64,000 bases of DNA from Prostheceraeus crozeri. Its lineage: Eukaryota > Platyhelminthes > Polycladida > Euryleptidae. The stretch covers positions 202,036 to 266,035 of the forward strand of contig CAJQUW010016961.1 of the NCBI GenBank assembly GCA_907163375.1, given 5' to 3'. Position 1 is the first letter of the stretch. Every line of letters starts with the position of its first letter. Below are positions 20,967 through 32,500 of the stretch, piece by piece. The position numbers and the translations under genes are program-made. Under the pieces are notes generated by a model. The model had not been told where the DNA came from. It made no database searches and saw only the letters and a list, made by a program, of their open reading frames with translations.

Positions 20967-22870
20967 ACCCCGGTCACAAAAAATTTTGTTCGAAAAAAAT
21001 GCAATTCATTTCCGTTAGCACCATCGTGTAAAGCAGTTCATCAGCACTTGAAAAAATATAGCATACCAAATAATCCAACGAGCTAATCAAGAGTTATTGA
21101 TATCTATTGATTTTTTATAGATTTTTTCAAATTTTTGCTAAATAAAGCTGATTTGTTGCAGTGTTAAAAAAATGCAATCCAATGTTATTCATACTAGCTA
21201 AATTAAGTTTACTGATAAATGTATCGAGCTAATCAAAAGACATTGACATTGATTAATATTTTTAAAGTGATTTTTTATTTTTATCAAATGTTTTGATTTA
21301 ATTCACTGAAATCAAAATGTAATAAGGTGTTTTAAAAACAAACAATCCGCCTTATTTGAGCCATTCGTAAAGCTGGTGAATGCATCCGCCTTTCATTTTC
21401 CATTGTCTTTGTTAACATCAAGTTTACCCGTACTCCGATGCCAACAAATTGGAACGAAGTCGCATATCTTTGTAGCAGATCCCTGCGTGATCTTCAGTTT
21501 ATCGAATATAATGCACTCGTAGGCTTCAGAATGTTCACGTAGTTTTCCAGAATTTCTGGGCTAAGTGATCAAAAGTAAAAAGAAAGCTAAAGCGATCAAG
21601 TATCGAGCTAATCAAAAGATATTGACATTTATTAGTATCTTTAATTGATTTTTTCGAATTTCATTGACATTTTTAGTCACTGAAATCAGATGCAATTAAA
21701 TTTTATTCATATAGCCATGAATAATGCATGAAGAAGAAAAAAGTCAGTTCAGGAATATGTTCAGTGAGCTATAATCTAATGATGTTGACAATTATTAATA
21801 ATTGATTTTTAAAGATTTTAATAGCAGTTTGAATTCAATTACACAGCCAAACTTGGAGCATTAGTAATAATAATGCAATTTCAGCACATACTATATTTAC
21901 GTTTCTTTGATGAGTTGCATTTGATGAAAAATTCTTCAATTATCAACCTTATATTATGATGCATTTGATCAAAAATAGTTCCATGAGCACTACTTGTTTA
22001 AAAAAATGATATCATAAAGACAATTAAATTGGTCGTATCCGCACTGAGAAGATGGAATTGTTAAACTGAAATTATTAATTCAAACAGAAATACGATGCTC
22101 ATCTGTCATCAGTTAATACAGCACATCAAGAATGTTTGAAATTATGCTTCAAGAGCATTTCAGTTTTAAAAATAATTAACATATTTACACAATAACGAAA
22201 ATATTCAAATGTGTTTACTGGTGAATTAAACAACCGAATTCAATAATGCGCTAGAATACGAAGGATTATCTATATTTTCTCAAGTCGCTTAGCCCAGAAA
22301 TTCTGGAAAACTACGTGAACATTCTGAAGCCTACGAGTGCATTATATTCGATAAACTGAAGATCACGCAGGGATCTGCTACAAAGATATGCGACTTCGTT
22401 CCAATTTGTTGGCATCGGAGTACGGGTAAACTTGATGTTAACAAAGACAATGGAAAATGAAAGGCGGATGCATTCACCAGCTTTACGAATGGCTCAAATA
22501 AGGCGGATTGTTTGTTTTTAAAACACCTTATTACATTTTGATTTCAGTGAATTAAATCAAAACATTTGATAAAAATAAAAAATCACTTTAAAAATATTAA
22601 TCAATGTCAATGTCTTTTGATTAGCTCGATACATTTATCAGTAAACTTAATTTAGCTAGTATGAATAACATTGGATTGCATTTTTTTAACACTGCAACAA
22701 ATCAGCTTTATTTAGCAAAAATTTGAAAAAATCTATAAAAAATCAATAGATATCAATAACTCTTGATTAGCTCGTTGGATTATTTGGTATGCTATATTTT
22801 TTCAAGTGCTGATGAACTGCTTTACACGATGGTGCTAACGGAAATGAATTGCATTTTTTCCGACCGGGGT
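20967..22870. repeat. 1.9-kb palindrome with near-identical arms
   Basis: Left arm 20,967-21,568 and right arm 22,285-22,870 are reverse complements. Apart from a ~15-base length difference near the outer end (20,976-20,992) and one base at the inner end, I find no mismatch over about 570 bases. The arms begin with the shared word ACCCCGGTC. The 716-base spacer (21,569-22,284) is not self-complementary. No transposase, target duplication or clear terminal motif is visible. Near-perfect arms in AT-rich neutral DNA imply a recent inverted duplication, gene conversion between arms, or an assembly artefact. If transcribed, it would form a long hairpin RNA. Confidence 0.9.
21084..21880. repeat. 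Degenerate ~140-bp repeats in palindrome arm and spacer
   Basis: The motif GAGCTAATCAAAAGA-YATTGAYATT, followed by a T-rich GATTTTTT block and a TTCACTGAAATCA-like block, occurs at about 21,088, 21,225, 21,605 and, more diverged, 21,770. Spacing suggests monomers near 140 bp with some larger gaps. The right arm carries inverted copies of the first two. Confidence 0.5.
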
Positions 22871-25800
22871 CCGTATGAGACTGAATACAAAGTATACAAC
22901 AGGTTGAAGCTGTAGCGGAGCTGATTCTTATCCAGGAACGGAGTGGGTGAAAGATGCAGATCCGTAGAGTAAAGAGTAGCATAGCTGGCAAAATTATGCC
23001 GCTACAAATTCCTGATTGATGTCACCGTCGCTGAGTTGAAGGTCTCTTTTGGTCTACAGTTCACACTCCAATGGATTCAAGATCAGCCGGTCATCTTTCG
23101 ACACGGGCTAGAATTGTGCAGATGATTAAATGTATGACAAAAGAATAAAAATCAGAAACATATTGAAATAAACACAACCATTATCAGTAATGTAAAATGA
23201 TCTCTAATTATATAATTATAGTCATAATTTCCATGCTGCTATAATCAAAACAACAATGGAAAAACTCAAATATTTTTGATAAGCGTGCATATACTTTGAG
23301 CCTAGGTATTGATAAAAATATGACTGTTGGTCATGAATGCATATTAATGCATTATTCTTCAGAACTGTTTCGGATATTTGCATTTATGAAATCGCAATTT
23401 CATAGCATTATCTGAAAAAAATTCACATAGATATGATGCAATTCCTTCTAGAAAAAAAGCTACAATTAAATACGAATGGTACAAGCAGATTTACGCATGG
23501 AGAACAATTAATGTAGAGAAGCTTAGTTTTTTAGACTAGTTGGCAAACGCTTTAGCTCGCAGACATGCCTTGTTTTCTTCAAACTTCAGTATATCTGCAT
23601 ATACCACTTTTAGATTGAAAAAGCACATCATAAAATGATAAATTTTATAGGGCCTAGAAGTTTTAATGTCTATTCAATAGGCCAAATGTAGCCTATTAAA
23701 TGTCACAGCCACTCAGAAACATGAATTTAAGAGGAGGGAGGTTTCAAACAATATATTAGTAGTCTTGATACGTGTGCTTCACTAATTATGAAGCTAACCT
23801 AATGAAAGCTGGACAATAAATTATTAATCAATGATTAAAGCAGTGAAAGAACACAGATAATGATTACTGATGTCTGCCAGAAATTGAATCACTAGCCATA
23901 AAAATCTTGCATAATTTTAATCTAGATATTCGAATAGCTGATTTAATCACTTCAGCAAAATATTACCGCGGTGTGACATTGTAAATATATATACAGATAT
24001 TCTTGCATGTACGTGTATTTAGATAAAACACGCGAGACGTTTTACGTCCTGCAAGACCATGTGGTGACAAAAGCTCATCTGCAGCACTCACTTACCTAAT
24101 AATGGTCGCCTAACAAAGGCGATTTTGCATCCAGCATTTAGAATTTTTCATTTTAGTAAATATAGAAATATCTTAATAAAGAAGGACTCTTCTCACATCA
24201 GCAGGAACTCTTTGTACTATCATCAGTGACGGTTATAAATGAATTATTTCTATTTAATCATGCTTTTAAGTGCCTATGATTTTACTGATGGAGCTTCAAA
24301 TGATAAAATAGACATTTGATTATCGAAATAATGTAACATAGTATTTGAGATACAGCGGAAAGGTTCCACCAAAATGCGAGCGACATTTGTATAATCCTGA
24401 AAGCAGCTCTCCCACATTTCATAATCGAGCGGAATCATTTCTGAGACTCGTCTCTCAACAGTGTTTTTAGCGACCCATCACGATGTTTGACTTAGCTATG
24501 TTCGTATTGCGTGTGAATGAATGATGAGCTGTAGAAGGGAACTCTTCAGCCGGAGAAGAAATTTACATAGCAAATGAATATTGAACAGCAAATTGGCATT
24601 GAATAAGAAAGGTCTATAAAACATTAACTCTAAAAAAATACGAAGTGAATTCTGAAGCAAGTAGCTAAGTAACCTTGAACATAGTGTATGGAAAAATGAT
24701 TTTCAATGTATTAAAGAAAATTGTGTTTAGAGAATTCTGATTGGTTTGAATCACTCCGATAGCAGCGTAATTGCAGCATTGAGACTTTGATATTTCAGAG
24801 GTTACTCCATTACCAACAACCACTCAATATTACACTCTGCTGTGAGGTTTGCTTGCTACCATTTCCTTGTCGGGCGGTGCAAGCAGTTAGCATCAAAGTA
24901 TATGAATAGCAAAGTAGCTTCCCTTGTGTTCCACACTAATTGCAACTCATTAAATGATGTTTTCAATTTTAAAAACAGAAATGTGATCACATTTCCAGCG
25001 TGTTTATTAGCATTAATATTATAGTACTAGTAAATGACTGTAAGTAACATGTTATGTTTCATCAATATATATAATAGAAAATAATGCATCTCTTCCAAGA
25101 TTTCGACTTAGTGAAAGCAATGTTTAGAGTTGTTGCCCTGACTTTCCTAAGATTCATGTTGTCAATTGGTTGCACATTGCTAAACATAGGTTTGCAACTC
25201 CGTTTACAGCCATTAGTATTCCACCACATCTCTAAGTATTCTTGAATTCGTATTTTACCGACGAATTTTATCAATAATTTAATACCATATACTGCCATTT
25301 TATATCAATTAGTTACCATGTCCTAATACAACGCAATTTTCAAACAGGGCTATATATCTAAAGCTTGATGATGACTAAGGTTATCTTATAGCCTATCTCT
25401 ATCGATAAGCTTATCTATAGGCCACAGTTACCAAATTTTACTCGAGTCTTTACTCTTTATACATTTTTTAAAAAAATTCTATCTTAGTCGAGTCCATTCT
25501 AGTCAGTCGAATGCATCCAATGGGTGACGGTTATTAGTGATAATTCCGAATACATTGTCTGAAGTCTTTACCCAAGGGCCTCATCGAATTTAAGGAATTC
25601 CCTTAGAACGAGGGGTCTTCTAATATTTCCAAAAAATGTCAAATTTCTACAAAATGTTTCATGGTTTGGTCGAAATAAAGCCAATGATGCCCTAGTATTA
25701 ACAATTTTAAATTCTTGCACGTAGATGCGTGAGTTACGTGGACGATTCGAAATTCGTAACGCATCATCAGCAGTAGTAAGCATTCGTTCGATAGGCTACA

Positions 25801-26149
25801 CGAATTGAGCCATTAATCCTATCCATGAAAATGGTTCTTCATTTATCCTATTCATGAAAATTTATGGAAATGCAGTTAAGTGAAATGTAGGAAAGATGTT
25901 TTGAAAATTTTTAAGGTAATCCCATCATTTGATCAAACTTATAAAAAGTCACATTAAGATTCAAAGTCACAGAGCATCAACCCAAACTTCCGCGGTTTCG
26001 TCCTCCAGTATTGACTCACTCTCATAGGAGAGCGAGATGCTGTGTTGAAAGAGCTTATCCTGTAACAACTATTTTCCGATGAACAGCACTCAATCAATAA
26101 TCTTGAATGTTAGTACGGCACGAGGAACTTTATACCAGGCTTGAAAATA
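22871..26149. other. Unassigned stretch
   Basis: No gene recognised. Sequence is AT-rich with short open frames only. Confidence 0.35.
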
Positions 26150-26370
26150 AGACGGAATTCTATGTAGTCTCGACTAAGCTGTGCATGAAAATCCTAATCG
26201 CGACTAGCTATGAGGCCTTCACAATCCTATCTCCGTCTCTAAACTGTCCAAAAACTAGCACAAGTCGTGACTTGGAAGCCTCTAGTCGCGACCAGGCTGT
26301 ACATACAAAATCACTAAACATAGCACTTTCCTAGTCGCGACTTCGACTAGGCTGTGCACACGGCCCGCAT
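26150..26370. mobile_element. Possible hAT-like MITE remnant
   Basis: The stretch carries several copies of the self-complementary word TAGTCGCGACT in both orientations. It ends in GACTAGGCTGTGCACACG, with a related, shorter GACTAAGCTGTGCA at its other end (26,173-26,186). Read on the minus strand the right edge begins GGGCCGTGTGCACAGCC, reminiscent of hAT termini. No coding sequence. Boundaries and family are uncertain. Confidence 0.3.
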
Positions 26371-27594
26371 AGAGTTGACAGGCAGGCAACATCCCTACCA
26401 TATAACATAATCAAACCACCGTACCATAGCCAGTGAGGGTAAATTAACTTCCGCAGTAAGACATTGCAGAATTTTGAATTTGCATTTAGTACGAAGTATG
26501 CACTTAAGTAGTAATGACAGAATATTTAGCTGTATGAGTTCAATTTCGTACTTTTTCGAACCAGGGCCCGAATTTCGTACCAATTCGAACCATTTCGTAT
26601 TTGTTGGAAATTTTGTAACAAGATGGTCACCCTGATATAGCCCAAAAATCACATATTTCCCCTCAAAGCAGTCGAAGAATGAATGACTTCTACACAGGAG
26701 CAGCTTTCATCAGCAGTTAGTTTAATGAAAGTTTAGCTAAATCATCTTATATTAAAAGCGCTAATTTTCCAATCATTCCAGACATCGTTTGAAGAGCAAA
26801 TTTTTAACTGTCGTACAAAACTCAAATTTCAACGATCGGCTTAGGCCAAAGGTGCATTGTAGCCTTACGACGCTATGAAGTACACAGATGCCCTAAGCCC
26901 ATTTTGGAGGGTTGCTTATGATTCAGAATTTGCCGGAGTAATTAAGGCCTATATGTGTAGCCGTACATGTAAGATGCAATCTAATCGTCTCGAATTTGAT
27001 GTCACAAAAGACAATCAAAAATAATAGAGATGCAAAAGGGTGTATATTGGTAAGGTGCACAAAAATCACTTCTACAAGGATCAAATGTCATGATTTAGAA
27101 AAACACGATCTACAAGAAAACATCAAAGCATTGTCGAGAAATCCATTCTGTTGATAAAGTATCATTGTTACAGATATATAAGGCGAATTGTTAAAAATGA
27201 AAGTCTTGCAAAGTTGTAGAAAAACAATTGTAGAATAATCTTCTCTGACTCGAATAGCAGTTTTAGTGATTGGCATAGGGAGCTCTGATTGCATAAGATC
27301 GCTGCAAATAAAGATAAAATGAAATTAGGTAACAAGAGAAGGCATTGACATTCGAAAAAAATAGATAACATTTATTCATTTTTGTCATTTTTTTTGTCAT
27401 AGCAACGGTGAATCATCTATGCGATGTTAACAAAGAAAAAACTAACTTTTGAATGGACCCTTCTTGATGCATTAAGAAAATTAGAAATGAAAATGTCATC
27501 AAACCGCAGTCAATTTGCAGCAAGAATTCTTGAAATTATCTGTATTCAACACAGGAAGCTTTGAAAACGTCTTTCTTCTATGATGATATTAGTC
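26371..27594. other. Unassigned stretch
   Basis: No gene or repeat pair recognised. Confidence 0.35.
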
Positions 27595-28086
27595 CGGGAG
27601 CTACTGACACTTAATAAATTCGCACACAGAGGGCTTAATATCATGGATTTGTAGATCTTGAAACGCTGAATACAAAAATCAAATTCTTAACTATCACAGC
27701 CAGTCGCATTCGGTTATAGGCAAGGTTGAAGGATTCCCATTGGAATCCAATGGCAAAATTCAAGAAATATCTATGGATTGTGAAACACTTAGGAATTTTC
27801 GTACATTTTCTTTTGCAGAAAAGAAACTATTTATCAGAATGACATGAAATTTGAAACATGATTGAGTTCGGAACATCAACTTTGATATGAAAGTTAAAGT
27901 GAGTCACATGATTCAGTATTTGATGTCTAAGAGCCTCTACAAAGTGAGTAACTTTCCTGTTTTGACTTAATTTCTCGATTTTACACTCAAGAATTTGATT
28001 TTTGTATTCAGCGTTTTAAGATCTACAGATCCATGCTACTAAGCCCTCTGTGCGCGACTTTATGAAGAAAGTGTCAGTAGCTCCCG
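27595..28086. mobile_element. MITE-like element with ~95-bp terminal inverted repeats
   Basis: Arms 27,595-27,688 and 27,989-28,086 are inverted copies with about 85-90 percent identity. Both start CGGGAGCTACTGACACTT and contain CACAGAGGGCTTA and CGCTGAATACAAAAATC. The ~300-base interior has no coding capacity. Size and structure suit a non-autonomous DNA element. I could not confirm a target duplication. Confidence 0.6.
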
Positions 28087-29388
28087 TCTTATATTCAAGG
28101 ATGTCAAGAAACAAGTAAAAGAAATTATATATATTTAGAATTAATATAGAAATTTAGAGTAAAAGAATTATTATATTTCTTCATACATGTCTTCACTCTT
28201 CATGCCATTTAACTTCGATTGCTACATCCATGTTGGGTACGACGGTTCGCTTGTATGCTTATATTCGCTTGGCAGTTCTCCACTTCGCTTGGTCCGGTTA
28301 CAGCGGTCAGGTAAAATGACTCAATACCGACGAGGTATGATCTATAGAATAAGATCACACAGAAATAAGTACTCTCTTAAAAGCTGAAAAGAATGGAAGC
28401 AAAACTCGCCATTACAGAGAGATCCCCTGCAATAGACATCAATACTCTTGGTATTTAGTTAAGAATAAAGCCCATATCCATCACTTGTGTATCTTCTCAA
28501 GCTCAGTCGTTCTCTTCAACTTTACCTATAGACCATCGCCATTAACAACTGCTTCACACCTCTGTTAAGTTAACATAGGCTGTGACAGTTAAAATTATCA
28601 CTTTATTACAATCGTATAACAAGTCTTTCTAATTAATTTTGAATTTCATTTCTTGAGAATTCTCATCTCAACTGGCATTTACACGGATCAATGTTTATGA
28701 AGTACCATAGACACGTGCATATTTGTGTTGTCTATCTGGAAACCAATCGTTATTGAAGACTCTTCATGCAAAAAACACTCACATCGCCAAAATCGTTTTG
28801 AACTTCGTAAGCGGTCACGTGGGAGGACTGAATATTGTTTTTCACATAATTTGTATTTGCAACGGGAACATTGTGAAGTACAGACTTTCGATATTCATTT
28901 TTGACACCGTCAGGATGAAACAAATTCTTTGTTAAGTTTTGCTGCAAGACAACACAGGAAATTAATCGTGACGATGTTAAGATTGAATATATTCATCAAT
29001 AATGGTAATGAATTTTACATCTACTGCAGAATCATTATTTACCTCATGGCATCAAGATTCATTTAGAAGAAAGGTAGATTAAATCTGATTCATCATTGCT
29101 TTCAAGTAGAGAATTCCATAGTTTTGCGTCAAAATTAATTTTAAATCAAAATTATCAACCAAATTATTGTTTAAGATAAATACAAAGATTATATCACCGC
29201 TGAAATGGCTTCATGGCAGTAAGAGAGGAAATTTTGCGATGACTGTATCTAAACCTAAACAAAAAGCATCAATTTATTTTTAGAGATATTCAGGAAACGT
29301 AATCACTCTAAGTTCATCATACAGGAGCGCGGAGTGCACTGAAATGCCGGTGCACATCTTTGAGAGCATTGTTTTGAAAAATACTTAC
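28087..29388. other. Sequence downstream of last visible gene exon
   Basis: On the minus strand this lies 3' of the exon at 29,389-29,568, whose 3' end is a splice donor, so at least the first part is intron. No further exon could be placed in a continuing phase. Confidence 0.35.
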
Positions 29389-29568
29389 CTTTTTCAGCAT
29401 ATGGAGTTCAGGAGCATTGTTTCCCAGAGATTTGTAAAAGCTTTCGTGATGTAGACGCGCTTCTTGAACATCTTGCCGCTTTTGCAGCATGTTCCTTAAC
29501 CTGCGCTCTTCCACTTGACGCTCCAGGTCAGTGTAGTAAGAAGTCGGATTTCCATAGTTTTGAGTATG
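29389..29568 (-). CDS. CSPP1: CSPP1-like exon with second coiled coil
   Basis: 180 bases (60 codons), phase 0 to phase 0, between ATTTTTACAG and GTAAGT. It begins HTQNYGNPTSYYTDLERQ, continues VEERRLRNMLQKRQDVQE and ends ARLHHESFYKSLGNN, APELHMLKK. The middle is a charged coiled coil. The donor shows that the gene continues toward lower coordinates, but no later exon could be placed. Confidence 0.8.
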
Positions 29569-32500
29569 CTGTAAAAATATTTAGAAACGTATGATGAACA
29601 ATCAGATCAATAACCTGCCTATCAAGTGATAAAAATCATGATATTTGATAACATTAATTTTATCAAAAACAGAGGCATTTTAACATAAGATGAAGCCTCT
29701 AATTACACTTTGCTATGCAATCATGTACGAAACTTTTATATCATTATCTAGACTTCAACGAGCACGTTTTTCTTCATCGACCTTACTAGGGTCATAGCTG
29801 CCCGGAAGGGTATTAATTCATCCCAAGGGTATTTTGAACATAGGGCTCCACTGATTCAACCACAGCAGATGCGTATGATTCATTTTTGGCAAGCTTGTTA
29901 ATTATTTTACTAACTTCGTTTACTACTGTCCCATTAATTTCATCCATCTTCTTATATTTTGGAGTTATTTGAGGCACAAGCATGATTCCATAATAATTCA
30001 TGGTCATACTCGTATATAATAAGTACATTATGCATCTATAAATGAAATCGGTTGTTTGAGTCGATCGATTTGTGAAGTTGTAGATCTGACCTCGATCCAC
30101 TTATCAAATTAACTCACATTAACTGTCCTTTCGCTGATTTTCGGTTATGCCATAGGTACTTCATTGTAGTGCACCTACATATAGGGACACTCCTAGAGCC
30201 TTGCGGGTGTATCAGCCCCAGAGGTTTTACCCGTACCCGCTCTCATCCGCGGCTACTGATCACTACTGGCTACTACCGTCACTCATCCGTGGATGAATGA
30301 CGGGTAAGAGCAATAAAATCATGCTTCATTTATTGCAATGCAATTGGTGCTCTTATAATGACAATCTTTGACACCGAGTCAAGTTTCATCTTTTGTGATT
30401 TTTCACGTTAAACTATTTATCAAATCCTAATGATTTAATCGACTGTACATGAGTGTTTTCAGTCATTAGTAACGACTGGATAAAAGCAATTCAGGCATAC
30501 TTCTTAGTCTGCTGCAAATTCTGAATTTATCATAATTGCATCCGATAGTTGTGGGGATCAGCCTATAATGTAAGGCTACATTTTAGCACTTAAATATGAA
30601 AACAGTGCAGCGATCGACTTCCAAATGTTAAAGCAAGATCTGTTCCAGCAATATTATAAAACATTGCTTTATATTGATGTGAAAAATAGTAAATGACACA
30701 AACTGACTATCTCAGTCGCTGTTGCTGGTAATCTACTCGTAAAATCAAGAAACTTGCTTCCCACTTACAAAAATTTTGACTGTGAGGTGTGATGTTGAGC
30801 GACCTCTTTCCCTAAATGAATTAATTTTACAGACTACTATACAAAGTTAAATGCGGAAAGCACCGAGGAAATTCTCTTCAATAAAATGAATAAAACTATT
30901 TAATTTTAATTAAATAAGAGATCATTCACTAGACATGGTGTGCTAATGTCAAGCAAATTTAGAATGAGATAATGCCTGTACGAGTTCAATTAGCAAGTAG
31001 GCACCTAAGTTTCTTGTATATTTCTTATTGCTACATTTTAACTCATATTCCTTTTTTTGCATGTTGTTTCGTAATTCAGAGAATTACTTTGTATTAAACA
31101 GATGCGGAGTTCGCGTGACTCAATGGATAAATTTGCTTAAAAATAATTAGTTATCGGATGATAAATGTCTCAAATGTCAAATATTTAGGTTTGTGTTTCA
31201 TTCATTTTCTGCTTTAAACTGAAACTCACAACATTTATGGACAAATATTCAAATTAATTAAGATAAATAAAATATACAATAAATATAAAATTAAGAAAAA
31301 TAAATATTAAATAAAATGAAAATAGATAAAACGAGTGTACATGATGATATTTCTTACTTGCACATCAGATAGTAGGCAATTTCGCTGTGGTGCTATTCAC
31401 AGTTGCAAACATCTTGTGGTGGGAGCAAAAGCAATAATGCTTACTAGCGATCACGAGATTTTCTATGAATTGTCTGATGACATCAAGTTAGAGGTAGCAC
31501 ATCGAATGTTTCGTAGCTCAGTGGTTACGCATCAAGGGGCTATGAAAGTGCAGGTCCAATTTAATAGCGTCATTCATTCATATCGTTGAGTTTTGAAATA
31601 TAAGTGATAAAAATTGTAATTGCAATCGTTCATTTATATACTACATAAAACCTATGACATATTCAAAATAATTTTTCACGTGAAATTGAATGGAGCGACA
31701 AATCCGCACAATTTATTAAACTGAAAATAATATGATTCCAGCTGCTGAATTTCTGATTTCTATTGCCTTGTTTATTAATCGCATAATATGTTTAGAATCA
31801 TAGATAATTGTATGTTTTGATATCATAAATAATGAGTGCCAAAAACTTAAACTAACTACTTTTGTCATTCTGAGCCACTATTCCACCACCTGAGCTCGGA
31901 CGACGATGGAGTAGAGAACTATTAAGAGTCAAATCAGTCAGCGAGATGTCAGCAAGCCTAAATCAGCATTAAACCTTGAGACACCTTAGTGGATAAACTT
32001 ATAGCCACAACTAGCATGATAGCCGTCATCGGAATCGTAATATTTGGCGGACTGAGCCCTCAAACCTCGAAAATTCTTGGAATTTCAAAGGTACTCATTA
32101 ATGACTTTTTACAAGCTTAATTTAATGAATGAAAATTATAAACTGATAATAATCAACTACTTTGCTGACTGCTGACTGCTGATAGTGAAGCACTTGGTTG
32201 ACGAAAAAACTACTTTCCTAATTGAATAACTAATTAAGTGATATAGTAAATCATGCAATCTTTCCTTGTCATGCAATCAATGTCGATTGTTATAATAGCA
32301 ATTGAAATTACATTAGAAAATACGCAAAGTTTCAAGTTACAGCCTTACGTTTAACATTATATAAAATACTATGTCGTCACAAAAATTTATATTTTTGCAT
32401 CATCGTAAGGTGCATATGAAAAGTATACAATACTCACAGATTTATGTTATATTACATGTATGACATTACATTTCCTACTATTAATGTTCCAATAGTTTGT

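Noticed and set aside
29813-30100. 95-codon minus-strand open frame as a gene or exon
   Set aside because: No recognised motif, no convincing splice sites in phase with the neighbouring exons.
31358-31384. 27-base phase-0 piece encoding RNCLLSDVQ between a CACCACAG acceptor and GTAAGA donor
   Set aside because: The acceptor has no pyrimidine tract and the flanking exons already join in phase. Such matches arise by chance in long introns.
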